A stretch of DNA of 64,000 nucleotides, taken from positions 48,625,032 to 48,689,031 of the forward strand of contig OZ035963.1 in the NCBI GenBank assembly GCA_964034945.1, written 5' to 3'. The notes under the pieces are model-generated. The model was not told the DNA's origin. It did not search any database and saw only the letters and a list, made by a program, of their open reading frames with translations. Made by a program: the position numbers and the translations under genes. Each line of letters starts with the position of its first letter. The first letter of the stretch is position 1. Shown here piece by piece: positions 1-9,726 of the stretch. The stretch is from Chrysopilus asiliformis. Its lineage: Eukaryota > Arthropoda > Insecta > Diptera > Rhagionidae.

Positions 1-1289
1 GTAATATCCTGTGATTCCTAAGAAGGATTTGATTTGCTTTGGGTTTCTAGGAAGTTTTAAATTTTGAATAACTTCGATTTTTGTGGGGTTTGGCCGTATG
101 CCATCTGTAGTCAATATGTGTCCAAGGTATTCAGTTTCTTTTAAAAGAAAGTTACATTTATCGACTTGGATTTTTAATTTTGATTCTTGCAATCTATCAA
201 GTATTTTGTTTATGCTCAATAGATGTTCCTCAAGAGAGGTACTGAATATGAGGATATCGTCTAGGTAAACTACACATATTTTGTTTATGTAGTCCCTGAG
301 AATCGCATTCATTAGTCTCTGAAAGGTCGAAGGTGCATTTTTCAAGCCGAAGGGCATTCTGATATATTCATAATGACCGTCGGGAGTGGAAAATGCGGTT
401 TTCTTCTGATCTTCAGTTTTCACAAGAATTTGGTGAAAGCCTTTGGCTAAATCAAGGGTTGTGAAATATTGAGCTCTTCCCAATTTGTCGAATATATTGT
501 CAATATTAGGAATTGGGAATTTATCACTAACTGTGATTTCGTTTAATTTGCGGTAGTCAATGACTATTCTCCATTTTTGTTCACCGGAATTATCAGGCTT
601 TTTTGGGACTATCCAAAGGGGTGAGTTATAAGGGGAATTACTTTCTTTAATGATTCCTTGGGAAAGCATTTCGGCTATCTGGTTTTTTATTTCTTTCTCA
701 TGTATTTGGGGGTATCGATAAATTTTTGAATATACAGGGTTGTTTGTAGTCGTAATAATTTCATGCTGTATTTCATGAGTGAAAGAGAGTTGATCTCCTT
801 CTTTGAAAAATAGATCCTGGTAGTTTTTTAATAATTGTGAAATCAACTTGTATTCTTCTTCATTCAAATTGTTTAGTTTAACGTTTGACATTAGGTTTCC
901 TGTACGGATATTTGGCATCGATATCTCGTTTATTTCATACGGATAATTATCTTCGAATAATATTGGGTTTTTGTTGATTTCTAATTGTCTTTTTCCGATA
1001 TTTATTGTTGCTTTCAAAGCTGTAAGAACATTTTGGCCAATTATTGCATCGTATTTCCTGTTTAAGGGAATTACTTTCCATGAAATAGTGCCTTTTGATA
1101 AAAATTCTTTTGGAATTGGGGTTATTATTTCGTGATCTACTGAATTTATACCATTGATTGTTGAGTAAAATAAAGGGTTTTCGAGTTTTATTTGAGGGAA
1201 GTTTTCTATAAATTGAGGTTTTATTATACTAGTTTCGGAACCAGTATCAATAAGGCATTTTAACTTTTGGTGACCTATCGTAAGAGTTA
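1..1289 (-). CDS. pol: Gypsy-type pol (protease and reverse transcriptase part), cut by window edge
   Basis: Reading the minus strand from about 1289 down to base 1 gives one uninterrupted frame that leaves the window. An aspartic protease motif LIDTGSE lies at about 1237-1251. It is followed by a Ty3/gypsy reverse transcriptase with TLDLAKGFHQ, MPFGLKNAPSTFQRLMN and the catalytic YLDD at 256-267, then the start of the thumb region (EYLGHIL). The frame is -1 relative to the upstream gag ORF, as expected for a gag-pol frameshift. Connection, RNase H and integrase would lie beyond base 1. No stop or frameshift is seen, so this copy may be young. It is the polyprotein of a mobile element, not a host gene. 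Confidence 0.93.
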
Positions 1290-2498
1290 CTATTGGTAAT
1301 TTTGATCCCGAGGCTCGATTGGAAAATTTGATCGTTGGACATTGTCAATTTCCATTGGTTCTGCGGATTGATTATTTAATTCATTATTTGCATTAGGGTT
1401 GGAACGGTTTAATTGAAACCTGTTTGAATTGGAAGAATTTAATCTTCCGGAATTGTTGCTATTATTAAACGGTCTATGATTGATATTCGGTCTGTTTATA
1501 TTTTGGTTGTGATAATTTCCATTATGGTTCGGATTTTTATTGGAAGAATTGTTGTAATTACGGTTCGGATTAGTTTGATTGAAATTATTGGTATTGTTAT
1601 TACGGTTGTTGTTATTTTGTCTACCCTGATACGTTTGATTGTAATTACTCTGTTCTTTATGTGGTCTGTTAGTCTCACGGTTATTGTTTTTGAAAACATT
1701 TTTGAATTTTCTGTGGGCAATGTTAATTGCTCTTTCGTCGTCTAGCAATTTAAGTTCAGCAAATTTATTATGAATTTCGATTAAGGTAGAATTTCTTTCT
1801 ATATTACCACGAACTAGACTATCAATTTTTTCAACAACTATCCCTACAAGATGCCTGTCGTTATTTTCAGGCGAGTAAATTACTGATCTATTTTCTATCT
1901 CTTCAAAATTGTACAATTCATTTAACTTATAATTTGCAGATTTAACTATTTCAAAAAGTTCTCTAAGATTTCCTACCTTGGCGTTTCTGCATTCGTTGAT
2001 GAGGTCAATGTGGTCCTTACGAGGGCGAAAATGTAATTTCAGCTCGGCCTTTGCAGTTTCCCATGTTAATCCATCTCCGAGTCGTTGGATACACCTTTTA
2101 GCTTCGCCTAGAATTTTTTCACTTAGAACCATCCTGAGAGCATATTGTTGTAAGCCTTCGTCATGACACAATTCTGCAGCGTTTTCCACTGTTTTCACAA
2201 ACTCCATCAAACTGTATTCGTCTTTGCCGTTGAACGGTTTTAAGTGTCGAAAATGAGTAAGCACTTGTTCAGGTGTTAACTGAAACGGGTTTGCATTTCG
2301 GTGGTTAGCGGGTTGAAGTTGTGCTGCATTTATCTGTTGATTTAGGTGTTCTCGTAGTTGCTGTATTTCTAGCTGTTGTCGTTGTATTGACTGCATGAGG
2401 ACGTTTAATTCTTGTTCGTTGGCCATGTTTGGTTGAATTTCGTTTTCGTGGAATCGATTGAAGTCAAAATTTCTGTTACGATTGATTCTATTATTCAT
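1290..2498 (-). CDS. gag: Gypsy-type gag protein
   Basis: The protein is 402 residues. The N-terminal part has a Q-rich coiled-coil-like stretch (about residues 28-60), then a capsid-like region with PFNGKDEYSLMEFVKTVE, WETAKAELKLHFRPRKDH and NAKVGNLRELFEIV, typical of Ty3/gypsy retrotransposon gag. The C-terminal third is almost pure Asn/Arg/Ser low complexity with no CCHC zinc knuckle, as in several insect gypsy-group elements. The gag stop TAG at 1290-1292 is overlapped by the pol frame in -1 phase. An LTR and primer-binding site lie upstream, so orientation and function in particle assembly are consistent. No break is visible. Confidence 0.9.
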   Translation of the reverse strand: MNNRINRNRNFDFNRFHENEIQPNMANEQELNVLMQSIQRQQLEIQQLREHLNQQINAAQLQPANHRNANPFQLTPEQVLTHFRHLKPFNGKDEYSLMEFVKTVENAAELCHDEGLQQYALRMVLSEKILGEAKRCIQRLGDGLTWETAKAELKLHFRPRKDHIDLINECRNAKVGNLRELFEIVKSANYKLNELYNFEEIENRSVIYSPENNDRHLVGIVVEKIDSLVRGNIERNSTLIEIHNKFAELKLLDDERAINIAHRKFKNVFKNNNRETNRPHKEQSNYNQTYQGRQNNNNRNNNTNNFNQTNPNRNYNNSSNKNPNHNGNYHNQNINRPNINHRPFNNSNNSGRLNSSNSNRFQLNRSNPNANNELNNQSAEPMEIDNVQRSNFPIEPRDQNYQ

Positions 2499-2756
2499 AA
2501 AATTTCACAATTTTTAAATTTTCACTTTTATGATTTTAACACTGTATGTTATTTAAACTTTGTTTTTGTTTTCACTTTTTTTTTTTTGTATTCTGTAATG
2601 TAACTTCTATTTCGTCTGATTCTATTTATCCATGTAACTTTACAATTTTAAATTTTCACTTTAAGACTTTATTTCCGTTTTCACTTGTTTTTCTACGATC
2701 TTCACATTACTTTGGTTCTTAAATTTTTCACTGGATCCCTTCTCTTTAGAGTGGTG
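2499..2756 (-). other. Gypsy-type untranslated leader
   Basis: This is AT-rich sequence between the primer-binding site and the gag start codon, with several T-rich direct repeats. No other feature is seen. Confidence 0.6.
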
Positions 2757-2774
2757 ATCCTACCAACTGCGCCA
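2757..2774 (-). other. Primer-binding site of the gypsy-type element (tRNA-Ser type)
   Basis: On the minus strand the element reads TGGCGCAGTTGGTAGGAT directly after the LTR end. This closely resembles the serine-tRNA primer site reported for Drosophila 17.6 and 297 elements. It places this element in that part of the Ty3/gypsy group and fixes the 5' LTR boundary at about 2775. Confidence 0.75.
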
Positions 2775-3117
2775 GTAATTTACTTTTTGCAACTTAGGTT
2801 GATAAAAAAAGTATATTTAAAAATAAAACAAACTTTAGTTTGGATCAAATTTATTTAATGATGTTAACTGGTTAAAGCTTCGGCTTCAACTGCTCTTAAT
2901 TCTAATTACAATCTTTCGAGTTTTATCTTCAGTGACTTCGTTATCGCATATTGATGCATTTAGCATTTATTGCAGACGCTGAGTCGGCAATTCAATGGCT
3001 GCATTTATTTCAGACGCTGAGTCGGCAGTTCCCATGTTTTGTAGAAACTCTACTATGCTTGGTCGGATGTTCATATCAGGTGTCTCTTTGTTATGGCTAA
3101 AGTATGGGGACGTAACT
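2775..3117 (-). repeat. 5' LTR of the gypsy-type element
   Basis: The segment runs on the minus strand from AGTTACGTCCCC (3117) to AAGTAAATTAC (2775), immediately before the primer-binding site. AGT...AC-like ends and a length near 343 bp fit gypsy-group LTRs. The left boundary is inferred, because the partner LTR is outside the window. It contains AATAAA-type polyadenylation motifs and an imperfect direct duplication of about 28 bp around GCCGACTCAGCGTCTG (about 2963-2990 and 3000-3028). Confidence 0.65.
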
Positions 3118-3660
3118 CGCGCGGTCTTCTTAACCTAACCTAACCTAACCTAGCACCATTTCACTTTTAGCCGACGATATGTCCCTTTTGTTCAAGAATT
3201 GAGTGCGATTAGTCAGTCACTTTTTCATAGGGAATGCCGAAAGTACTTAAATATTTTAGATAAAGAGTCTGAATGATTACATATTACATATTTTTTAATT
3301 TTCCCCAGATAAATGAAATTTTCAAATCTAGAAATTAACTTTCTTTGTGACACGTTTTTTATAGGGCGAAAAAGGTAGTGTTTTGAGTTTTTCAGTAGTG
3401 TAAGTAGTGTTAGGTCAAATTATGTCGAAATAGTAGTGTAAAACTACTATAGTAGTGTAAACGGGATCCCTGATCGTAAACAAGAGTGTTGGGAAGGGGG
3501 AAGGGGTAGGGGAAGGTGAAGAGGGTGGGGTACGGGAAGGGAAAGGGAAAGGGAAAAGTGGTAGGTGTGAGGAAGTGGAGAGAGGAGGCGATAAATTACT
3601 GATGTTTCGTCATACATTGCAATATATACATACCTACTCGTATATAAATAAAAATGGATG
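3118..3660. other. Intergenic: short repeats, no gene
   Basis: There is a short run of four AACCT units at about 3131-3151, a cluster of TAGTAGTGTAA motifs at about 3370-3460 (possibly a DNA-transposon end), and a purine-rich GGGAAGG tract at 3489-3590. No coding potential was recognised. Confidence 0.6.
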
Positions 3661-3775
3661 TTTTATTGTTTGTCTGTCTGCCTGAGCTTACAAAACTCAA
3701 AAACTACTGGACCGATTTTTATGCGGTTTTTTGCAAAATGATCTGTGTTGCCAGGAGCAGGTTTTTAGCTATGTA

Positions 3776-4146
3776 GATTTTCAAAATTCGAAACGGAAGG
3801 TCCTGTAAGGATAATGAAAATATCCTTTTTCCCACTTTTCCCCGGAAAAATTTGCATTTTAGGGTTTTTGGGGTCGCTGATCACGAATCCGGTATTAGAT
3901 TTTCAAAATTCGAAACGGAAGGTCCTGTAAGGATAATGAAAATATCCTTTTTCCCATTTTTCCCCGAAAAAATTTGCACTATAGGGTTTTTGGGGTCACT
4001 GATCAAGAATCCAGTATTAGATTTTCAAAATTCGAAACGAAAGGTCCTGTAAGGATGAACATCCTTTTTCCCGTTTTTCCTCGGAAAAATCGGCATAAGG
4101 GGGTTTTTGGGGTCGCTGATCATGAATCCGGTATTAGATTTTCAAT
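3776..4146. repeat. Tandem repeat of about 120 bp, three copies plus a fragment
   Basis: Copies begin with GATTTTCAAAATTCGAAAC at about 3776, 3898 and 4020, and a truncated start lies at 4138. Each carries GGTCCTGTAAGGAT and GGGTTTTTGGGGTC. The sequence just upstream (3660-3775) and the first copy recur in reverse orientation near 43410-43540, so this is a dispersed repeat with a locally amplified section. Short ORFs across it are by-products of the repeat. Confidence 0.8.
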
Positions 4147-4594
4147 AAAAATATAATATGACTTTTGAACTTGGTACCAATATTATAATAAATAAACGCT
4201 ATAACTATTCCACACCTTACACCGCATTCGTCTCATTCTCTCGCTGTTTAGTTTTCCTAAGGTTTCACTTCTACTGCGTGTGCACTGCACACACATGTTT
4301 TTTTTTATATATAATTCCATTTCAGAATGATTTTTGTTAGTTTTGATCAAGTTTTGGTTCAAAAGGCTTCTTTAAAATTCGCTTCGTCCTCAAAGTCAAA
4401 ACATTTTTTATGTAACATAATGCTGTTAAATTGAGGTTTTTTCATTTGTGACAGGTTCATGAAACAAATCATGCTTTAAATATCCTGACCAGGAATTTCT
4501 GCAAAAAAAACTTCCCATTCCTTAAAATATTTATTAAAGTTCAAACGTTTCATTATTTTTACGATGTACTTGTCAATATCACTTAACAAGAGTA

Positions 4595-5326
4595 CAGGGT
4601 GAGTCACAACTACTGTCAGAAAAGTTTAGGTATCAATGTTATGCACCTCTGGCATTTTTCCCCAGCGAATCAGTTTATTCTCTATATAGAATAATTTTAT
4701 TGTTTTTTTTTGCATTATAAGTTATAATAAACATGGACGCGAAAAGAGAGCTCGTTGTGATCCTGCTATCCTTAAACGCCTTAGAGATGTCGGTTTCAAT
4801 GAAAGATTTATCTTCCGGACTATAAAACGATTTAGTGAGACAGGTATATGGAAAATTCTCCGCACAGGTGGACCAAAGAGAACGGCAAGAAGCATTAGTA
4901 AAGATATGGGCAATACATTTTCCAAACGTTTACATCTCACCATTAACACGTTGACTGCCAGACCAATTTTGCAAAAATGTAAGGGAGATCCCAATACATG
5001 TAGACGTATGTAGAATGTACGTATGTATGAATGTATGCATGTAGATTGTAGACTCAGCTACCGAAAATGATACCATTGGCCGCTCATGAATCATAGTGCC
5101 AATTTTCACTGGCTATCAAAAATGATAGCCATGGCACACTGGCTATCAAAAATGATAGCCATGGCAGTCAATGTGTTAAAGAGAAAGGAGAAAGATTTGA
5201 GCTGCGCAATTAATTATTAAATTTTTTTTATGTCTTTAAACAAACAATATATTTTCTTTGAAATCCGTGCATTTTTTTATTTTTTACTTAATTTTTATTT
5301 ACTGACAGTAGTCGTGACTCACCCTG
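4595..5326 (+). mobile_element. Tc1/mariner-like element relic
   Basis: The 25-bp terminal inverted repeats begin CAGGGTGAGTCAC at 4595 and end GTGACTCACCCTG at 5326, and both are flanked by the TA duplication. Inside, about 4735-4945 on the plus strand encodes a helix-turn-helix-like start of a transposase in broken frame (key residues LKRLRDVGFNERFIFRTIKRF then GGPKRTARS). The DDE catalytic part is missing. The element ends only about 118 bp before the proposed first exon of peptidase gene 1. Confidence 0.82.
5110..5161. repeat. Two direct copies of a 22-bp hairpin
   Basis: Perfect palindromes TGGCTATCA-AAAA-TGATAGCCA lie at 5110-5131 and 5140-5161. A degenerate relative is seen at about 5058-5077. 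They lie inside the mariner relic. Confidence 0.85.
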
Positions 5327-5352
5327 TATAAGCTGCGAGCTAAAACTACACA

Positions 5353-5370
5353 GTTTTATATATATATATT
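5353..5370 (+). promoter_or_regulatory. Possible TATA box of peptidase gene 1
   Basis: The TTTTATATATATATATT tract lies about 30 bp after the mariner relic and about 75-90 bp before the proposed start codon. Position and composition fit a TATA box, but AT-rich DNA makes chance likely. Confidence 0.3.
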
Positions 5371-5384
5371 CCACACATTTCTTT

Positions 5385-7544
5385 ATGTATTCCAAACACT
5401 TTTTTAGGTATTTCACACAGTTTCGTTTGTATTGGCTTAAAAAATGTGGAAATTCGGCTCTTTGCCCATGTCTGGTCAAAACGTATAGTATAATAGAAAA
5501 TAAATTACATGTTTTGCATACTTTACAGCAAAGTAAGGCGAATTACCTGGACACTTTCTTCCTCAAGAACCACACGACGGAAAGTATTCGCGTTGAATTG
5601 ACTGATTTCATGAGGAAAACGATGAACCTTTCACAAGATCCTTGCAATGATTTCTACAAATATGCATGTGGAAATTTTCAAACAGCACAATTGGGAGATT
5701 TTGGAGAAGTTTCAGCTGGAGAATTTGCAATACTGAATTTCAAGTTGACTGAATTACGACGAGGTGATTTAACTGCTGATATTGAAGAATTTCAAAAAGG
5801 ATATAAATTTCCGTGGGAGGATTCTGGGGAAGCTGCGCCAATTTCTGCTGCCGAAATGAAGGTTAGGGATTTCTATCAGTCCTGCATGGATGTGGAAGCA
5901 ATTAAAGAAAGAGGATCACAGATGGCTGCTAATTTTATGCAACAATATAAAGATTGGATCACCGATGATCGCGTCACATGGCAACAAATTCTGACGGAGT
6001 TAATGTACATGAATAAACCAACGTTGATTCGATTTCGGTATATAACTATATTAAATATGACGATTACTCTCTTAGCACCACCTCATATAACGCCAGATTA
6101 CAAAAAGACTAAAAACTCATGCTCGTTTTACAAAATCGATGAAATGGCGGAAGTCCTGAAACATGTCGGTATCGAAGATGATCTGATTCCATCAGTTATT
6201 CATGGTGCAATTACTTTTAATAAGAAATTTGCTGAAATCGATAACAGCTATGATGATGATGATTTAGAATTCTTAAATGAAGATAGCCTAGAATCCTACG
6301 CCAAAGAATTCAAACAATTTAATTTGAAAAAATTATTATTTCTTGTAACACAAAAAAATGTGAATGATGGAGATCTAATGGGTGCACAAAAGAAGTCATA
6401 TTTTGAAGAATTGATTAAAGTTTTGCAGGACTCTTTAGATGATGATGTAAAAAAGTATCTCTTCTTGGAATTCGCTTACTTAATTGCTGAATACACAAGT
6501 GATATAATTCCAGTTGCAGACAGAGAGAGTTATTGCTATCAGCAAACATTGGACATAACCAGGAATATGGCTGATATGTTATTCATTCGAAGGTATTTCT
6601 CCAGAGAAATGGATGAGGATGTATTGGGAATGGCAGAAAATTTACGAAGGAATTTCCCATCTTATGTAGATGCTGCGCGATGGATTAAAGAAACGGATCG
6701 TGCTTTTTTGAAAACAAAAATTGCTCAAGCTTCAGTTTACGTTGGATACTGGCCAAAGGAAGAATACCATCAAATGTTTCAAAGAGAAATTGACTATTTC
6801 AACACCATAGTTATTCATCCGAACCGATATTTTGAAAATGCTATGCAGTTAAGGAAACACAATTATGAATTTGAAATATCTACGATTGACCAACAATTTA
6901 ACCCAATTGAAATTCCAACTATGAACGCTCAGTACGAACCAACAGCCAATGAGCTTCAGATATTCCTGGCTCTTGTTCAACCACCTTTCTATCACTATCT
7001 GTTTCCGGCATGGTCAAAATACGGTCGTATCGGCGCAATTTTAGGACATGAATTTTCTCATCCCATTGACTTCGATAACTACATGTACGATGCTAAGCAT
7101 GAGGTCCAAAAACTGTCCGGTGAAACTATGATCAATTATTTTATCCAATCTTTATGCCTGGGGAGACGCTATAACGATTTTACGTATATAGACGAAGGAC
7201 ACGTTGATGGTGCAGCAACAATTGGGGAAAATATCGCGGATCATGCAGGACTCAAATTATCATATATGGCGTATGATCAATGGTTGAATGAACATTCAGA
7301 TCAGCAACAAATTGAAGAAGTTCCAGAATTAAATTTAAGTGCAAAACAAGCATTCTTTTTATCCTTCGCTCAAAATTGGTGCGAATATAGAGTGGATAAT
7401 TCCGCTGTGAATTTGAAAGGCGAACATTCGCCAAGTGAACCAAGAGTTCTGATCACTTTAGCTTACAACAAGGAATTTTCTGAAGCATTTCAATGTCCTC
7501 CTGGAAGTAAAATGAATCCCATTAAGAAATGTGAATTCTCATAA
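5385..7544 (+). CDS. M13 neprilysin-like zinc metallopeptidase, paralog 1 (degenerate N-terminus)
   Basis: The large exon probably starts at 5529 after a TTTACAG acceptor and ends at 7544, giving about 671 residues of a full M13 domain. The N-terminal DPCNDFYKYACGNF block, NAQY substrate-binding motif (6924-6935), zinc motif HEFSH (7047-7061), GENIAD (7224-7241) and C-terminal His/Arg pair (7425, 7443) are present. It is predicted to cleave peptides, with zinc bound by the two His and the distal Glu. A proline follows HEFSH directly, which is unusual. By alignment with gene 2 the first exon should be ATGTGG... at 5444-5482, followed by a 46-bp intron. That exon encodes only 13 residues with no hydrophobic core, so secretion is doubtful. 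Reading from 5385 without splicing is also open (719 residues). AATAAA is at 7582. The protein ends CEFS. Confidence 0.88.
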   Translation: MYSKHFFRYFTQFRLYWLKKCGNSALCPCLVKTYSIIENKLHVLHTLQQSKANYLDTFFLKNHTTESIRVELTDFMRKTMNLSQDPCNDFYKYACGNFQTAQLGDFGEVSAGEFAILNFKLTELRRGDLTADIEEFQKGYKFPWEDSGEAAPISAAEMKVRDFYQSCMDVEAIKERGSQMAANFMQQYKDWITDDRVTWQQILTELMYMNKPTLIRFRYITILNMTITLLAPPHITPDYKKTKNSCSFYKIDEMAEVLKHVGIEDDLIPSVIHGAITFNKKFAEIDNSYDDDDLEFLNEDSLESYAKEFKQFNLKKLLFLVTQKNVNDGDLMGAQKKSYFEELIKVLQDSLDDDVKKYLFLEFAYLIAEYTSDIIPVADRESYCYQQTLDITRNMADMLFIRRYFSREMDEDVLGMAENLRRNFPSYVDAARWIKETDRAFLKTKIAQASVYVGYWPKEEYHQMFQREIDYFNTIVIHPNRYFENAMQLRKHNYEFEISTIDQQFNPIEIPTMNAQYEPTANELQIFLALVQPPFYHYLFPAWSKYGRIGAILGHEFSHPIDFDNYMYDAKHEVQKLSGETMINYFIQSLCLGRRYNDFTYIDEGHVDGAATIGENIADHAGLKLSYMAYDQWLNEHSDQQQIEEVPELNLSAKQAFFLSFAQNWCEYRVDNSAVNLKGEHSPSEPRVLITLAYNKEFSEAFQCPPGSKMNPIKKCEFS

Positions 7545-7599
7545 ATCATTTTTCATTGAAATGTTTTTCATTCGAATTTCAAATAAATATCAAAAACTC

Positions 7600-8310
7600 T
7601 TACAAGTCTATATGAAAATGTTGTTTAATTTTTTACATAGATTCATACAAAAATACTTCAAGCGCGAACAACAAAAGGGCACGAAAATTTGTACATAATC
7701 TCCAAACGCTTAAAGCTAGCGCAGGTGGCTCAGAAAAATTTTAATTATGCTGGTATTATAGGACATTCACGTTAGCATTATACTTTTGATAGATGAAAAA
7801 TGCTCTTACAATGCAATATTTTTACTAAACTACAAATTGCCAAAAAAAAAACATTTTCAATGTTAGAATTTGGTGTTGAGATCTAGCCCTGGGGTCCCTT
7901 GTTTTTATTCATAATACTTAAGTCATAATACCACTTAGACCTGATTGAACATTTCAATTGCGGTGTGCCTGACGATTCGACTTGCGCCATTGAAACATAC
8001 GAGTTTTATGTACTTGACAGGCATTTTATCGATTTACCTGACTCAAGTCACCCAACAATCCGCTTTTCAGACTTTCATTTCTGATACGCTGAAAAAATTA
8101 ATGTTCAAATTTTTCTTGAACAAATTTTCCGCACACCTTTAGATCGATCTCTTGATTACTGTGTTTACAAAATTTCTTTAAAATTTCCAAAGACAGAGAC
8201 TTCAAATTTTACAGACATGTACGTCATGAAATAGGAAGTGCTTAAATTTTTTTTTGTCAAATTTCATTGATTTGGCAAATATGGCGTGTTCTTTTACAAA
8301 TTAAGTTTTT
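7600..8310. other. Intergenic, no gene recognised
   Basis: AT-rich DNA downstream of gene 1. No long reading frame with family resemblance and no clear repeat boundary was seen. Confidence 0.5.
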
Positions 8311-8311
8311 A

Positions 8312-8640
8312 TACTCTATATAGGAGTGTATTAGATTTAGTATACCGTTTGTAACGCATCGGACACAAAATGAACTACACCAGTGTGCTAGGGATGACAA
8401 AAGATTTTGATTTTCGCACGACCGGCCGTCTATCCGTGAACCCCATGACTTTCGGAAGGATTGAGCTAGAGACTTAAAATTTTGTATATTTACGTTCCTC
8501 GTAAATGGCTAGGCTAAGTTCTTGAACGGGCAAATTCGATAATTTTCAAATCATTTTCTAACCAGCTACATTTAGAGGTTCCATTGGTATTACTTTTTTT
8601 TAGGTCCAGCCTATCAGCAGTCCCACTTCCTCACCTTGCC
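8312..8640 (+). repeat. Dispersed repeat family copy (DR-A)
   Basis: It starts with TATACTCTATATAGGAG and contains TATACCGTTTGTAACGC, ACACCAGTGTG, CCGTGAACCCCATGACTTTC and GGATTGAGCTAGAGACTT. The same blocks occur at 12050-12830 (reverse), 39460-39750 and 43320-43920 (reverse). No coding capacity is seen, so it is a non-autonomous repeat of unknown class. Confidence 0.6.
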
Positions 8641-8672
8641 TGCATGTTGCCAGTTTCTGTCAGAATTACCTC

Positions 8673-9094
8673 TGGAGCCCAATGAACGCAACGCGAACGC
8701 AACTAAAACGCACAAACTGTCACACAGCGCAACATTTCAGCGGCAGAGCCCAATGGCATCTCGTGAAGTAGTACAAGTGACATAATATAAAGTGGTATAA
8801 AGTTGGCAAAATTACAAAAATGGATAATTTTGAAGCGATAATGTGCTTTGTTGGTCTTTATCTTTGTTATTTGTATGTTATTGCAGTAAGGCTATCAATT
8901 TGTCCTCGAACGACATTTCCCCAACCTCACTTTATGAAATGTCAACGCAGAATTCTGCGGCAAAGTTAGAAGTTTGCAAACTTTTGCGTTGTAGTTGCGT
9001 TCACTGCGTTCACTGTGCTCACTTCAAATGATTTCTATGGAACAAACTTGTAAGTGACAGTTTCTGCGTTCGCGTTGCGTTCATTGGGCTCCAG
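8673..9094. mobile_element. Small inverted-repeat element (MITE-like)
   Basis: The ends are inverted: CTGGAGCCCAATGAACGCAA at the left and its complement TTGCGTTCATTGGGCTCCAG at the right, continuing for about 30 bp with AACGCGAACGCA and then ACTGTCAC. The centre is unrelated filler with no transposase. No convincing target duplication was found. Confidence 0.7.
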
Positions 9095-9700
9095 GCATTA
9101 GGCGGACTATTTCAACCAATGTGAACAGGCTCAATTGGATGAGTAGAAGTGGGCCAAAATTAGACTGCAAGATTTGACTCTTGAAAATTTGATTTTTAAA
9201 ATTAGGTGTTTTGAACCCGTTTGAAGCGATCAAACGACATTTGAAAAAAAATTAAACACGTTTCAAATTCTAATGAATTTAAATAAAAACTGTTCTCTGC
9301 TCGAATTACTTAACATTTTTTTAAAAATATTTCAAGCACAATTTTTAATATGTAAAGCTTTTAATATTTTCGAGTTATCTTGCGCTTAAATATAATAAAA
9401 GTGAATTTAAATTTGATAAAAATCTTATTTATAAACTTTTTAGTAAACAATTTTTACATACATAAAAGTATCTGTTAATTCAAGTCTATTAAATTTTTTA
9501 AACATGATAATGAAAACCATTTTTTTAAAGCAATAGAGAAATTATAAAAATGTTAAAAAATTACCAAAAAAAATTTTGATAACCTTTTAAATTTTTATTT
9601 AATTCATGATAATATTAAAAATATAGCATTACATTGCCTCCACATATACTAGGGTTTTTAGTTTTTCGTGGCACTGTGACCAAATCAGACCAAATTATTT
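9095..9700. other. AT-rich intergenic region
   Basis: Only A/T runs and no recognisable gene or repeat boundary. The last part presumably holds the promoter of peptidase gene 2. Confidence 0.5.
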
Positions 9701-9726
9701 TGTTCTTATTTCAGAGTGCAATCAAA

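Noticed and set aside
3131..3151. Telomere-like TTAGG/CCTAA run
   Set aside because: Only four units are present, and it lies in interior DNA beside an LTR.
4722..4994. 90-codon minus frame across the mariner relic
   Set aside because: The opposite strand shows transposase helix-turn-helix residues; this frame is its shadow.
8843..9031. Cys-rich small peptide frame
   Set aside because: It lies inside an inverted-repeat element, and the Cys/His richness comes from GTTCACTGCGTTCACTG-type repeats.
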